Positions 34,061 through 47,345 of a stretch of 64,000 bases of DNA are shown in pieces. Each line of letters begins with the position of its first letter. Position 1 is the first letter of the stretch. Below the pieces are notes generated by a model. That model saw only the letters and a program-made list of their open reading frames with translations. It was not told the origin of the DNA and ran no database searches. This stretch comes from Motacilla alba alba (Eukaryota > Chordata > Aves > Passeriformes > Motacillidae), in the NCBI RefSeq assembly GCF_015832195.1, contig NC_052018.1, positions 61,627,666-61,691,665 on the forward strand, given 5' to 3'. The position numbers and the translations under genes were made by a program.

Positions 34061-37000
34061 TGCTATGGCTCACTGAATTACATTCCAGTATAGATACAGC
34101 AAAGCTGATGTGGGAGAGCCAGTAATAAGACCTTCACTGGAATGTCACCTCCTGGGAGAAAAAGGACTTAATTTCACAATACTTGCTTTTTGCAAGTATT
34201 TAACTGCAGAAAACATTAACCCAAGAAGACCCCTTGTGAAAGGAAGAAAACACACATTTCTGAAAACATCACCTACTTGGGGAGCTCTTGTGGCCCCTTC
34301 CACAGTCCCTGGTAGCACTGGGAACCAGGTGGCAATGCCAAACTCCCTCTAGAACCTCATGTGGGTGCAAGGTGCAGCCCCACACCATGCAAAAATGCCT
34401 TCATATGCACTGCAGGTAGCTTGTACTTGGCTCTCTGGATGGAAGACAAATGCCTTTGGTTGTGGGGTATGACCCACAAAATCCAGCTTGGCATTATTTT
34501 CTGTAAAGTCACTTGGAGAACTGTGCTAGCTGGTGACAAAAGAAAAGGTACCCTACATAAGACGCTCACAAGCACTCCACTTCTCTTTTTAAACAGTTAC
34601 CCTTTCCAGAATACCTGAGGCATTTCCTTGTATATTAGCTGTGTGGCACAGTAAATAGTTGTTTTGCCCAAAATCATTAAGCAGGATTCTATATAGAGTC
34701 TCACCTACATAGGTGATGGAGCAGGACAAGGGGCACCCAAAGCATTCTCAAGCACAGATCCCACTCACTTAAATTACTAAAATACAACACAAGATGTCTT
34801 TAGGGTTTTCCCATGAACTGCACAGTAATTATGAACCACAACCTTGACTCACACATGGTGATAAAACACAGTGCCTGTAAATCTGTGAATGTAGCTGGCA
34901 GTCATAAAGTAAATTATGCAGAGCTCAGGTCAATGGTCCCTTCTGTGTTTATTCCTCTTATTTAATGGTCCATTGCTGGAGACAGACTGAGGACTTTCAG
35001 AATGTTTTACAATGTTTTTATGCGACCAAGAAGGGTGCCCTGTGCTTTCCATCCCCATTATCCTGACATGTTGAACATAAATCAGAGTGCAGTATGCAGA
35101 CTAACATTTGAGGAAAGCACAGAGCACTTTTTAGTTTTTTTATATATTGTATACAGAGAAAAAACATCTTCCTTTCTAGAGTAGCACTTAAGAGAGATCA
35201 CCTTTTGGTTAAGGGACAAAATAGGGCCACCTTCATTTTGTGCAGTTGAATTTCACAAAAGCTCAATGTCCCGGTATGGGGATACAGGCAGGCACCCATT
35301 CAATTCAAGACAAAGTGTGGTTAAAATAACATTACATTGTCAGGGGTCAAATCCTTGCAGTTCAAGCTAATAAAAGTCAATTTTTTTTTTAAAGGTACAG
35401 GGACTTAACCCTTGTTCAGCACTCCTGGCCTCACAAGACAGGTTGTGTTTTAGTAAAATAATTCATTAAGTGAATGTATTTACAGTTATGTAATTACAAA
35501 TATATCCATGTTCAGATATGTGAAACGAATGCAAGTCAGTTGCATGCACTCTCAGGTAAAAAACTGCAAATTTTCCTGTGTGGCCAGCATCACTGAAAAC
35601 CTTCTCAGTGCATAAACATTTGTGTTAAACCATCCCATTAATCCTACAAAATTCTTAGAAGTCTGAATAGGAGTTCCAGCAGCGAGACTTACTGCAGTTC
35701 AAATTTATGAACTGTAAGAAGTATAGAAAGGAAGACATATTAAAGATGTCTATTTATCAGTCTAATAGAAAAAAAATCTGCTTTTTAAGGTGTTTCATTA
35801 TTAAACTAGTAGATGAAAAACTTTAATAAAACTAGTAGTGTTATTAAAGTAGTATGGTGCTAGTAACCTATTCAAATATGGTATTTCCTTATGAAATGAT
35901 AAGTATTAGGTGTTTTATAAATAATTTGGCCCATCAAATTAACTAATATGAGACAAATTGATTCACAATTCGTGCAAGGCATTTTTTGTTTGTATAAGTT
36001 GTCTAGCAACATTGGTTAACAGATGGACCATAACACCTTAATAAGAAAAATCCCTACATTTTCTGAAGTTTTTTTGGGCTTGTGTGTTAATTTTTACACT
36101 GAACATAATTTGTCTGACTGCAAATTGTTCCAAACGACATGACATTACATAGCTCTCAGGTTATTGCTTGCTAGAAGCTGAGTCAGTCTAAAGGACAAAA
36201 GACAACCCAGAATATGGGGGAGGGTGACCTTCTCCATGGACAGAACATTTCTGTGCACATGTCAGGAGCCTGCTGCCAATAGCCTGGTACTGAACTGCCA
36301 AACACAGTCACCATTCTGCTCCTCTTTGGTGCTGTTTCGCTCAGCTGCCTACAATGTATTTCACTGACAATAAGTTTTATACCTGATATACTACAAATTT
36401 GCTGGTTCAGTAAAGACTTCTAATGCTCAAGCACATGTGCAGTGCAGCAGCCACATAGGAGCTCTGGAACTCCTTGTTTTTCCCTGGCAAGGCACTCAAT
36501 CAACATTTGCAGCCTCAAATACCATGCAAGGCAAGGGTTATGTATTTTTCACACACACGAAAACCCCTACCCCCAGTATAACTGCAATCAAGCCTTTATG
36601 AAAACTCTACTACCTAAACCAGGCTATGCGTTTTCAGAGAAGAGATGTGTCTTTATAACTGACAAGTTATAAAATAGCAGAAAGGAAAGCCAACATTGTG
36701 TGCCCTTAGGTGTAAAATCAATTTCTTACAGAAAGTTTCCAAGTTTCGAGAGTTATAGCAAAGTTCCATGTGCTCCATTTTATCCAATTCTCTTTCTTGT
36801 GCATTTTTATCAACCCTTTTTTATCAGAAAGCTGGCATGTTTTATCACATTAGAATTCAATGTAAGAAATCTGAACACATGCTCATGCTTCACTGCTCAG
36901 TGGTTATTAGAGTAATCTGCAGGAAACACCACAATAGGGCATTGTTTGTGAATGTAAGCAAAAGGTTACGAGGAAAGCCTGCACCCAGGGCTGACTCCTT

Positions 37001-37984
37001 GACTCCCATCCCCTTTGCCATGAAGAATGCACATGATGTGTGTGGTGGCTGTCTCTGTCATGGTCAGTCTCTTCTGCATCCCAGGAAAGAAGAAGGTCCA
37101 GCAAGAGCACATTTATCCTGAAAGCACAGAGTAGCTGGACCAGTGTGCTCAGTGAGAGGTGACTGTGGCATAAAGCAAACCTCAGGCTCCTCCTCACTGC
37201 AATATTTGAGTACCCCACAGTACCCAGCAAATAGATCTGCAACAGGCATAATATAGGCACAGCTTTGTGAGGAATTATTTCCTTTAACTGAAATTTGCAT
37301 GTATCTCTCAGTTCCACAGTCCTCAAGCCCCTCCTTCATTTCTGCTCGGCCACACAGGCACCAGAATGTACACTGGAGCTTTCCTCCTTGGTAGCTAAAC
37401 ATCCCCCTGGGAGTACCACCACAGCAGTGCCCTGCTAGCACTCACACTGGTGGAGAAATAGTGCCCAGTCCCTTTTGAGGAGCCCCAGAGAATCCTGAAG
37501 ACTCTGCTTGTTGAGGAGCCTTTTCAAGTGACATGGGTCTGTCCAAAGAAGGCATGTTTTGGGGAAAAGCTTTTCCTCTCTCCTAGGGTCCCCATTCCCA
37601 AGAGATGAGCTTAGATATCATAGAGGCTGTCTGTCATCTGTGTTACAGGGACTCTATTCCCAGCCTAAATCCCACACAACACCAGCATTTAGATGGAAAG
37701 ACCCTTTCTGACTATCCATGCAATAGATTGGGCAGGACACAGAACAGTTAAGGGGGTGGTTCTTGACTCAATACTGTTTTCTGCTTGAAGGGATTAATTC
37801 CTTCTTCTCTGACTTTCCAGTGACAGAAATAACCTGATCTTTTTGCTGGTATAGTACCAATGTTTCAGGACTTTTATCCTCCCAGCTGGGATTAGGGGGA
37901 AATGCTGGTCGTGTTTCTGCAGGGAGAATAAAGTACTGTTAGCATAGTGGCATAGGCTAGGCTCTTGTTTCTAGTTCTTCTTCC
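34061..37984. other. Noncoding DNA, no gene seen
   Basis: AT-rich unique sequence, especially 35440-36130, which has many TAAT/ATTA cores and a 10-bp direct repeat AAACTAGTAG at 35803-35812 and 35828-35837. The minus-strand frames at 36907-37441 (up to 139 codons) have no coding support. Confidence 0.5.
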
Positions 37985-38131
37985 AAAAAAAAAAAAAAAA
38001 AAAAAAAACACCAACAAACCACCAAAAAACCAACAAAACAGAAAAAAAACCACCAAAACAAACCAAAACAAAAAACAACAACAAAAAACCAAAACAAAAA
38101 AACCCCAACAAAACACCAACAATGACGACAA
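37985..38131. repeat. A/C-only low-complexity tract
   Basis: A 24-base A run (37985-38008) leads into about 120 bp made almost only of A and C, with AAACCAAC, CCACCAAAAC and AAAAACCCCAAC blocks. The apparent minus-strand frames here, rich in Phe, Trp, Cys and Leu, are products of this tract. Confidence 0.9.
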
Positions 38132-41100
38132 AACTTCTGCATTTTAAGTAAGTGCAGAGAAGGACAGAGGGCCCTCATCAGCAGGCTGGATTATCATATA
38201 CATAGTCTATTTAAGGCAAAATGAACTGCTTGTTATTTTAGGCACTGTGCAGTTTGGAGACACTGTCTGCATGCTTCAACGACAGCGTTCACCCTCGCCA
38301 CAACCCACTCTACTGCTTCCAGCTCTTTTGTCCCAGGAGGCCTCTTCTGGCAGGGGTGCCCTGTGGTGTAGGATTCTTAGCTGCCACACAAAGAATGACA
38401 TCAAAAACTGAGGATTTAAATTACTTGATTTAAAAAAAAAAAATTAAGAAAACAATCTGTCTCTGGAGTACACAGAAGAGAGCCACAGCTCTTGCACAAA
38501 GCAATGGTATTGACTGGAAAGTGTTGCCTTGCAGTTTGAAGAGCAGCACCAGTAACCTAGAAGTCAGATTTAGCCAGTGAAACCTTCCTGCTAGTTGTAA
38601 CACCCAGGCAGTGTTTAACCATGGTTTCTCTGCAACTGTGTAAGAGTTCCAGCTCCATTGCCAGGCTGACAGCAACACTGAGAAACAAGGACGGTGCCTG
38701 ATTTCAGAGATGCTGGAATAATGCCAGAAACTGCCCCTGCATTGGTGTGAGTGGATATAAAGGCCTTAATTGGTTCTGGCTTACCCCCACCTGCCCCTCT
38801 CGCGAGCAGTTACCACCTGAAAGGAGCATGAGTGAATGCTTTGTACAGGATCTCTGGCTGGTGCTGACTCTGGGGTGATGGGAAAGAATTAAACTTCTTT
38901 CATTTAACTACCTGTGCACTGAAAAGCAGTATGAGGGGATCATTTCAGCAAGCTTTTCTGGTGCTGAGAAGGCAGGATAGCCAAGGCTCGGGTGTGCCAG
39001 AGATGCCATTCTGTTGTGTCTGACAGGTGGCAATTAAGGCAGAAGCAGCAAGATCCAGGGGAAACAAAGCCTTTATTAAAACTGAAAGGAGAAATTCTGA
39101 GTGTTGATTAGGAAGCATCCTGCTGGAGGCTTTTTAACACCTGGGACCCCTCATTTCCAGCCTTCTTAGCAGTCTGTCTGATGTAAGTTGTGCAGTATTG
39201 TTTTTTACTTGTGCTACTTATTAGTCACCTTCCTTTTTCAAATTTGAAATAGATTCAGCATCACCAGTGACCACTATTTTAATCTTATATAGATACACAC
39301 AGACATGTTAAAGTAGCAATTTATTGTTGTTGCCAACAATATACCTCTACAGAGAGATCTTTGTGGTCTGTATTCATAAATGGGAGCTAAGAGGTCCAAA
39401 TTAGTATTGTCCAGTAAGTACTCAGGGAACAATGTGTTGGATTATTACAGTTAGAAAGCTGCAAAGGGATTTTAGCACTAGGTGCAAAGGAGATTCAGAA
39501 TTTTAAAAATTTCTTTCACAGTAGCTCAGATTGCATTGTTGCAAGGCTTCCTGAACCCTCCTCAGATTATTGTGTTTCAAGGAAGACATGGGACACCAAA
39601 GTTTACTTAGTATCCCAGAAGCAGCCACTCCAGTGCTCCAACCAGAGCAAGACAGCTCCTTGCAAGGTTGCAAATACATGCGAGGAGTGTCTCAGCTCTC
39701 TGAGACAGAGCTCATCAGTTGACATGTGCCTCCAGCATAATGCTATTATGCAAGTATTTTTGAAAACCACTGCCTCTCAACATTGAGCCTCCCAATATGT
39801 AACTATGATCTAATTAGTCTTGTCCCTGATTATATGGCCTTTCCTTTGCCCATAATGAATGCATTCATTTCTTACCTAAATATAAGTTTGTATTTTCTTG
39901 CCAGTCGGTGCCAGTAGCACCACACAGCTGGAGCAAAGGACCAGCTCTTGCTGGATACCTCCTGAATCACACCTGATGAGTGAAAACAGTTCCCAAAATG
40001 CACTTGTATTTTGAAACCTGGCATTTGGGCACAGAAGAACCCATTTGATACATAGTGTATAGGTTTTGCATTTTAGGTTCCCCCAACCCGTGTTAATTGA
40101 AATTATTTGTATTCAATCTCTTAATTCTTTCTGGCTCAGTCTCTGCATCATCTGTTTCGCATTTTTGCCTGGGACTGATGTCAAACTCACTAGCTAATGC
40201 TTATGAGTCTACCTCATTTACTCTCCTTAAAAATTGTTGTAAGGCAAATTAATTATCATTTCTTCAAGAACATGCAGTTCTCTCACAGGGAGACCAAGGG
40301 GATACAGTGTGAACCTTACCTGGTTGACTTCAGATTGTTCCTGGGCCCAGACAGCTCATTGGCTTCCCAGACCACAAACACAATGCCAGAAAGCTGTGTC
40401 AGCTCCATCTCTAGGCTACAAAGTAAATGTCAGCTCTGTGCCTTCGTGTGGCCAGCTGTTTGCAGCTCTTTTGCAGTACTCTCCCTACTTACCACTACTA
40501 CAGACTAACACATATTGCAGCAGGCTGGGACCTCCCTGCCTCCCCACCATACTTCATCCCTCCTATACACACAGAAAAGGTTCACCTAGCCCAGCATTTC
40601 ATTTCTGAGGGTCTCTAAGCACTGCAAACTCTCTACAGGGTCCATGCAGAGGCTTCAGCTATGCAAGTCAGTCCTCCACGTGCTGAGGAGTGCATTGGTG
40701 TGCTTGGGAATCATCTTTGTTCCTTTGTGTTTGCAATGTCTCTTGACCTGCATAAAGCACGTGATGCAGCCATCCATAAATATCATGAGAACACAGCTTG
40801 TTCTATAAATGAACACATAATGGAATTTGATTTAGTATCATGAAATAGGAGAAAAATATTGGGAGCAAAGTGGAAATGTTCATATGCTTAAGAATGGTAA
40901 ATATCTTGGACTAGTCACTTTTGACAGAGCAAAAGCTGAAACGGGTTAAGGGCCACTTCTCAGCTATGGGAAGTCCTTCCATACCTGTGTAAAGGATCTC
41001 TAATTTCTCACATTTGGGTCGAGCCAATGTGACCAGGGAGTTGGCAAGCAGACAAATCATGGAGCATGTGAAAATTTTCTTTGCCTTTTTCCTTAGCTGA

Positions 41101-41533
41101 GAAGAAGCCCAGTTTGATACAGGTAAGTGTTTTTTTATAATTTTGTTTCTGTTCCTAGAAACCAAGGTAATATCTCCCCTACTCCCCCTTCCAAATAGCA
41201 TGAGACAGCCAATGGGTGATCCCTGTTGGAAGCAATCTAAATCAGCAATGCATACACTGAACTGACTCAGAAGACTCAGAAAAACCCTGGATTTGAGCAC
41301 AGCAACCTACTTTCATGGCATCAGCTGCAGAACTGGAGCTCTGGTGCACAGTGCATAGCAAGATAAAGGGAAGTACAGAACATAAGCACTCCAAATTCCT
41401 CTGCAAAGCCACGGGAAAGCTTTCTGGTTGCCAAGCTACTAATATTGTCAAAATGCTTTCTTTCCTTTTTCATCCTGCCGGTAATACACTATGACTGTGA
41501 AAATGGGGAGAAGGAAAAAAAATTTTTTGAAGT
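38132..41533. other. Noncoding DNA, no gene seen
   Basis: Unique sequence. A donor-like ACAG/GTAAGT at 41123 and an acceptor-like TTCTGTTCCTAG ending at 41158 are only about 36 bp apart, too close for a vertebrate intron. No exon recognised. Confidence 0.5.
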
Positions 41534-41609
41534 TAAAATAAAATACAGTAAAATACAATACAATACAATACAATACAATAAAATAAAATAAAATAAAATA
41601 AAATAAAAT
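41534..41609. repeat. Pentanucleotide microsatellite, two units
   Basis: A leading AAAAT stretch passes into about five ACAAT-type units and then about six AAAAT units, all on a 5-bp period. The two unit types are in clean blocks, as expected from spread of a point variant by slippage. Confidence 0.93.
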
Positions 41610-41780
41610 CCCCAGTCATGTAGATTCACACAGACCATGCAGGCCAGCATGAAAATGTGAAAGTGAAGGGGACCACAGTAGCTATGGGGACCAATCCAAC
41701 ACAGTAGCAGGCAATGGGTTCTTTGCTGTGGGAAGCACCACTTTTGCATCTGTGGACACTTGGGTGCTTTCTTGAGAAGC

Positions 41781-41819
41781 TGTAAAAGGCAAAGGTGTAA
41801 AAGGCAAAGGTGTAAAAGA
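41781..41819. repeat. 15-bp tandem repeat, 2.6 copies
   Basis: The unit TGTAAAAGGCAAAGG is present twice exactly (41781-41795, 41796-41810) and then partly (TGTAAAAG). The minus-strand frame across it shows a five-residue FYTFA repeat, but this is a product of the repeat. Confidence 0.92.
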
Positions 41820-43310
41820 CTGGTGTGGTGTGCCAAAGTAGAGAAAAGGAAAGCCTGAGGTCACACAACTCCATCCCCCCTGTGCTGAGAAGTTTATTTT
41901 TGGTGCTTTTTCAGGCAAGCACTTATCAGCTGTCATGGTGGCAAACCCCCTTCTCCATTAGCAGTCTGATCAACTGCATGAGGTTGCACTTATTGCTCTG
42001 GGGGAAAAGCTTAAAGGCAGAGCAGAGGTAAAGGAGATCGTGGCAAGAGGCAACAATGACACTAAAGTGTAGTTAAATGCTGATCTGGGAAGGATTTTGA
42101 CTTCTGCCTTCACCTTGCTCACCCTGAGAGTGCTCCTTTGAAATTGATGCACATCCTATCTGCACCTGAAAGATATACACAAACTCTAACACTTGGGAGC
42201 CATCTGCTCTACCAGGGGGAAAAAAAGCGGAATTTGCCTTCAGAATTTAAAATTTTGCTTAAAATCCCAAAGAGTCTAGCTGCAGTTGCAAGCAGTGATG
42301 AGGGAACTTAGGGCAGTCTTGTCCCCACATTTGCAAGCCACTCCAAAAAGCAGCTAACAACATTTCTATCACAACAGGCAGTGGGACTGCAGTGGGACTG
42401 TAGGGAGAAGCAGACTTCAAGACTTCTCTGATGCACACACAGCATTACTGGTGCAGTGCAAAAACACTACCCTCAGAAAAGTGTTCTTAAACCATAGCTG
42501 CACAAACTGCCCCCTTGGCTTAAGTGGCATATCACTGGCTTCTTCACCTGCAGTGCAGAGTAAAGCAGTAGGCAGGCCACCACCTGAGAGAGGAAGGGGA
42601 TCCCACAATCATCCTTCTTATTCCTCCCTGGGAGAAGATAACATCCCGGGAAATAACACTGGCTCTACTCTTTCTCCTCCAGCAGCTCAAAATAAGACTC
42701 TAATGGTGCTGAGCAGTACCTCTACTTTGCCAGTTTTATACCTCCTTGCTCTTCTTTGCAGTCAGGCTTCCTGAGATATAGTATAAGAGAATCTACACAA
42801 CACTTAGAGAACTTGAGGGTTTACAAACATGACAGAAACTTGTGTGAAAATGAAGAGCTTTGTGTAGAGCTACTGCATCTCCTCTAGTGTTTGAGTTAAA
42901 GAATTGTCTTGGGGTGACAACACCCACAGCTAAAACAAGGAACATTGATAGACATTACATTATTTTGGGGACAATATAATAATATAATGTACTGCTTGTC
43001 ACCCTTAGATATTGCAAAGTAAATTGTTCATCTTCAGGGACCTCAAAATCTTGCTCAAGGCTTCATCACCTTTACTTTTGCCCTAGAACTTCCCAGTTTC
43101 AGGTAAAAAATTTATTTTATTCCCCAGTACCTAGACTATCTAACGTTAGGAGTTGCCAAGATGCCCTCACATGGCACTGTGTAACCTTCCTCAGCTTCTA
43201 AATAAGACAGGTAATTCATCAGGGTGGATAGCACCTCCAAAATCATGGGCAGGGGTAGGCTCTGAGGACGGTCTGCATCAGTTAACAGCACAGTGGTGAA
43301 AGATCCTCCA
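41820..43310. other. Noncoding DNA, no gene seen
   Basis: Unique sequence with no recognised repeat family or exon. The plus frame at 42451-42774 has no coding support. Confidence 0.5.
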
Positions 43311-43358
43311 CTAGAACTAGAACTAGAACTAGAATTAGAACTAGAACTGGAAGTAGAG
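43311..43358. repeat. CTAGAA hexanucleotide repeat, about 7 units
   Basis: Four exact CTAGAA units are followed by TTAGAA, CTAGAA, CTGGAA and GTAGAG. The repeat gives a serine-rich run in a 92-codon minus-strand frame (43136-43414), which I regard as spurious. Confidence 0.93.
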
Positions 43359-43879
43359 CAGCTGTGTCCTGAGCAGGATGCTGTGCAGGTGTAAGACCCT
43401 GCATCCCATCTCACCCCAGCTGGATTGCCAGTTGGGGTCCAGCCCCCAGGGCTGATGTGACTGTGCTGTTTAGGGGCTCAGATTAATGTCTGCTGGGCAA
43501 AAGGCACCACACCATACCAACGTGCTCAGAGCTGCCTCAAGGAGCTCCGGTCACCCCCAGCAGACATGGCCTTCACGGGTTACCAAAGGAGAGAACAAAC
43601 AAACAAAACACTCCATTGCTGAGTTTTGCAGAAACACTGAGAAAAGCAGACTCTACCATGGCTTCCCATTTCCCTTTCTAACCCCAAAGCCATCGTTGTT
43701 CCTAAATTCTGTGGTGCTTTATGCCTCTTGAAGCCACTCATGCCAAAGTAAACAGCTACTTCAACCTCTTGCGGGCGCCTTAAGCTGTTTTGTAGGAAAT
43801 GCATGTTTATGCCCTACAGAAGGCATATAATACATTACAATCACTGTGCTAAGTGATACAAACTGGGGGATTTTAAAGT
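43359..43879. other. Noncoding DNA, no gene seen
   Basis: Unique sequence. Nothing recognised. Confidence 0.5.
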
Positions 43880-44330
43880 TACATTTGGCAACCTGCCCTT
43901 ACTGTGCTCTAATTATTCCTTAATATCCCAATTTAAGGGCAGCATATTGGCCCCATTTATAAATTGTCTGGCTTTTATGAGTTTGTGTCACAGAATTAAT
44001 GTTGAACAGTTTTCAGATTCTTTATTGAAAACTGCTGATTGTGTATTGCCTGACAAAGCAAAATGTGTCCATTAGAATAATGATTTATTGTAAATATGGT
44101 GGTATTAAGGGTGACTATTCTGGGTATTAAAAATGCATGGAAAAAAACCATTGTAAAAATTGTTATGTGAGCTGTCATAATTTGTCAGTTTAATATCTTT
44201 GTCATTTGCATTTCTTTTTAAAATGCCAAGAGCAATTAAACCTAATCTCACCAGTAGAAGTTGCCAAATTTCACTTGAAATTAAACCAGAATAATGAGTC
44301 ATGTTAGTTATTTTAATAATATTAAACAAT
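43880..44330. promoter_or_regulatory. Candidate conserved element with POU octamer
   Basis: About 450 bp of AT-rich but complex, non-repetitive sequence contains the exact octamer ATTTGCAT (44204-44211). It also has AATAATGATTTATTG, AGAATTAATG, AGCAATTAAACC and ATAATGAGTCATG, the last with an AP-1-like TGAGTCA. Octamers bind POU-domain factors, and the ATTA cores suit homeodomain proteins. The adjacent stretch 44500-44640, with GTCAATAAAC and a YY1-like CGCCATATT, may belong to the same element. Confidence 0.35.
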
Positions 44331-47261
44331 AAAAACAGAAACAGAAAAGATAAGAAAAAGGAGACATACAACAACTGCAGCTGCAAAAAAAGCAGCTAAA
44401 ATATATTGCCTGTTTCTGTGATAAAATCACAATCATGAACTCCATAGGCTTCTTCCATCAACAAACCATTTTCCCTGACAGTAAGGCTATAACAAAGTCT
44501 TGCTGAACGATGATTTAAATGTCAATAAACAGCTCCCAGCAGCACAAATTGTATGTCTGAGATCGCCATATTTTCAGTTCATCTCTCCACATGGTTTCCA
44601 GGCGAGCCTCCATAATGAAATACCCCTTGTTTTTTGGACTGACTCAAGTCCCAGTGAGAAAGACAGAAGGGACTTGTGAGTCAGCAGGAGCTGGAGCTAG
44701 GAGGAATTGATCACAACTTTGTCTCCTGTGGAAATACCAGCTGCTGTCATATTTGTGTTGGAACTACATTGTGCATGCCTTCTAGCAATGGTCAAGCCAT
44801 GGGTGAAAAAATTGCTTCTGGGATTGTCTCCCACTATGCCTGCCTCTCTACAGAGATGTAGGGGTTGCCTTTATCATTGTCATGAAATATTCTGCTGCTT
44901 TTCAGAAGTATATTTAAAGGGGAATTCCCATACAATAAATTGTAAAATAAGCAATTCCTGGTAGTTACATTACAAGAAAGGTACTGCAGAGAAAGCTAAG
45001 ATTAAGCAAATATTTGGCCCTGGCCAATTCATTTTCTCCAAGACTTTTGCTTTCTTTGAAAACTGGATGTTAAGAGGGAACTTATTCTTCACTCAAGTCC
45101 ACTATTTGACTCATATATTTCCAGCAACTCAATACCTCATTGCTGACAAGCCTGGGTTAAGTTTGTCTCCTCTGGGAGGAAGGCAGACAAATCACCCCTT
45201 CTTGTATTCTTTGCAGGAAGTTCTTATGCTGGTACCACTGGCCCCCAGGGTGCTTGGAGAGGATGCTTCTGTACATGTATCAATGCAAACCCCAGCAGCC
45301 TCAGTCTCCCAGTATCTGCAGTCAAGGTGATAGATCTGTTCAAATGGATGTGGCTACTTCCTTCTTCCTGCATCTCCAGCAACAAATGAGACATCCCTTC
45401 TGGTGTGGAGCTGTGCCCAGAGTCAGGCACACATAGCTTGTAGGATAACAATTCCAGTTGCCCAGTCTTCTCCAGCACCCTGCCTCTCCATGGGGCACCG
45501 GCTAGGGACACTCACTTTGGCCTGGGGACCTTCATGGCTGGGCCCCACTTGCCAGCAAGAATGATTGGACACAAACTCAGCAGTTTTATTCAGGATTTGC
45601 TCCTGTCTGCTGGGAGAAGGTTGCTAAGTATTCTTATAGTCCTAAGCTACTTACATTTTCCAATTACACTTCAGGAAGAAGCCTCGTAAACGTTTTATGT
45701 GAAAATATAAAAAAGGCTTAAAGAGTGAGACAAAGGGGGAAAAAATAGAGAAAGTGAGGATTTTTTTGGTAAAATTCCATCTAGTCTACTTTTTGAGCCC
45801 AGAGAAATACCCCTGCAAGTCACCCCACAATTAAGTACCACATTTCATAAAAGACTCACTGTTAGAGACAATGAATGATGGTGAAACAGCAGCAGACTAG
45901 ATCCTTATTATTAGCCACCAGCTCTTTGGTCATGCAATCTTGCTTTCCCCCTTGTCACTCACTTCCAGCCCTCAGTTTTGGGGTTCAAAGTCCCTGGAAC
46001 AAAGGCTGGTTTTCTTGGAACGATTTGTGCCAGCACGTCTTAACACAACCTTTCCTTGTCTGGACTGATTTCTTGTGCTGTGAAAATAATTGGCTCCTGC
46101 AATTTTGGTTTCATGCTTGCTAGAAACATATGGAGAAGTGTTGCCTCTCAATCATGGATTACTACTTCTGTAGCACAGCACTTGCTTCTTCACCATAGGT
46201 GGCAGTGATGATCCAGAGTGCAGAACAGAGGTCTGAAGGCAGCAGGCCAAAAATGCCACACAACCAGCAGATGTAAACATGAGGCATGAACTCAGAACCA
46301 GATGGTTTGATGCTTGCCAGCTTTTACCAGAAAAAAGAATCATAAATTATTTGCAAGTAAAATCAGTGTTTTACCATCTCTCCAAACCAGCTGGAGTTCA
46401 TGCTGCTTCTCCATAAGAAGCACAGCAGCAACTGGAATCATTGCTTTAAATATCATGAGTGTGTGTCAGCACAGTGGAACCACAGCATTTCTAGCTAAAG
46501 AGAGCCATTTGGAGGAGGGTGGGTGGACTATCTCCACATTAGAAGATGCTCCATCATTTTAGTGCTACATGGTGTTTGGTTACCTCTAGTGCAAGTTCCT
46601 ACATAGCCATTCTATGTGCTGTGTGTATAGAGACTTGAAAATAACACAGGGAGCAGCAGCATCACAAGGAAGTTCAGTCCTCACAGAAATGTTTTCCAAG
46701 GTCATGGATTTATAAGCACACTGTGCCAACTCCTGGGTAAAGGGGCAATAAGCCATGAATAGTATTCTAAAATTACAAGAAGAAATTCAACTTTCTAGCT
46801 GACACTGAACTGTGATACACTAGAGTGCTCATTTCAGCCGGGGGCATGGGTGAAAATAGGAGGCAAGTTAGGATACACAATGTAGTATAAAGGAGTTGCT
46901 TATTGCTTTTTATTTTATTGTTCATGAGCAAACAATTTTGTGATCTATAGAACATGCCAAATGGACCCAATAAAAGAAACATGGCATGGATATCCCCATT
47001 TACATAAGAGTTGGACAGGGAAAGGACCTGCTGTTGTCCCCTCCAAAAACACTTTCACACTTAGGGAGAACATGGACAAAGTACCATCAAAGATCAAAAC
47101 AGGAGCTGCCAAAGGATGTGACTGATTTTGCAGCTGGAGTTGGGATTTGTCTCAAGGGCTCACAAACCTGTGGTGACACTGCTGCCTCTCCATTGCAAGT
47201 GGTTTTGTGTTAATGGGTTTCCTAATTCACAGGGACAATTCAGACAGCTTAAGCCTTAGAT
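44331..47261. other. Noncoding DNA, no gene seen
   Basis: Unique sequence. Small frames at 44676-45511 and 45875-46562 lack coding support. No repeat family recognised. Confidence 0.5.
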
Positions 47262-47345
47262 GGCCAAAGGATTTCAGAGCCCTTTATGGGTAACAAATGA
47301 ACTTTACAACTCACTGAGATTGTTATCTAGCCTAATTCTGTGCAC
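47262..47345 (-). mobile_element. Possible SINE/LINE tail relic, antisense
   Basis: CCAAAGGATTTCAGAGCCCTTTA followed by TTTACAACTCACTGAGATTGTTATC resembles the antisense tail of ancient amniote MIR/L3 elements (CCAAAGGATCCCAAAGCACTTTA ... CCTCACAACA ... GTTATTATC). It is short and diverged, so tentative. Confidence 0.28.

Noticed and set aside
36907..37326. 139-codon minus-strand frame
   Set aside because: Overlaps another frame on the same strand and shows no domain or splice support.
37892..38178. Hydrophobic minus-strand frames that look like membrane proteins
   Set aside because: They are translations of the A/C tract; the Phe, Trp, Cys and Leu runs are compositional.
41123..41158. Donor GTAAGT and acceptor CTAG close together
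   Set aside because: The implied intron of about 36 bp is too short for vertebrate splicing, and no flanking frame is convincing.
43136..43414. Serine-rich minus-strand frame
   Set aside because: The serine run comes from the CTAGAA microsatellite, and the rest has no coding support.
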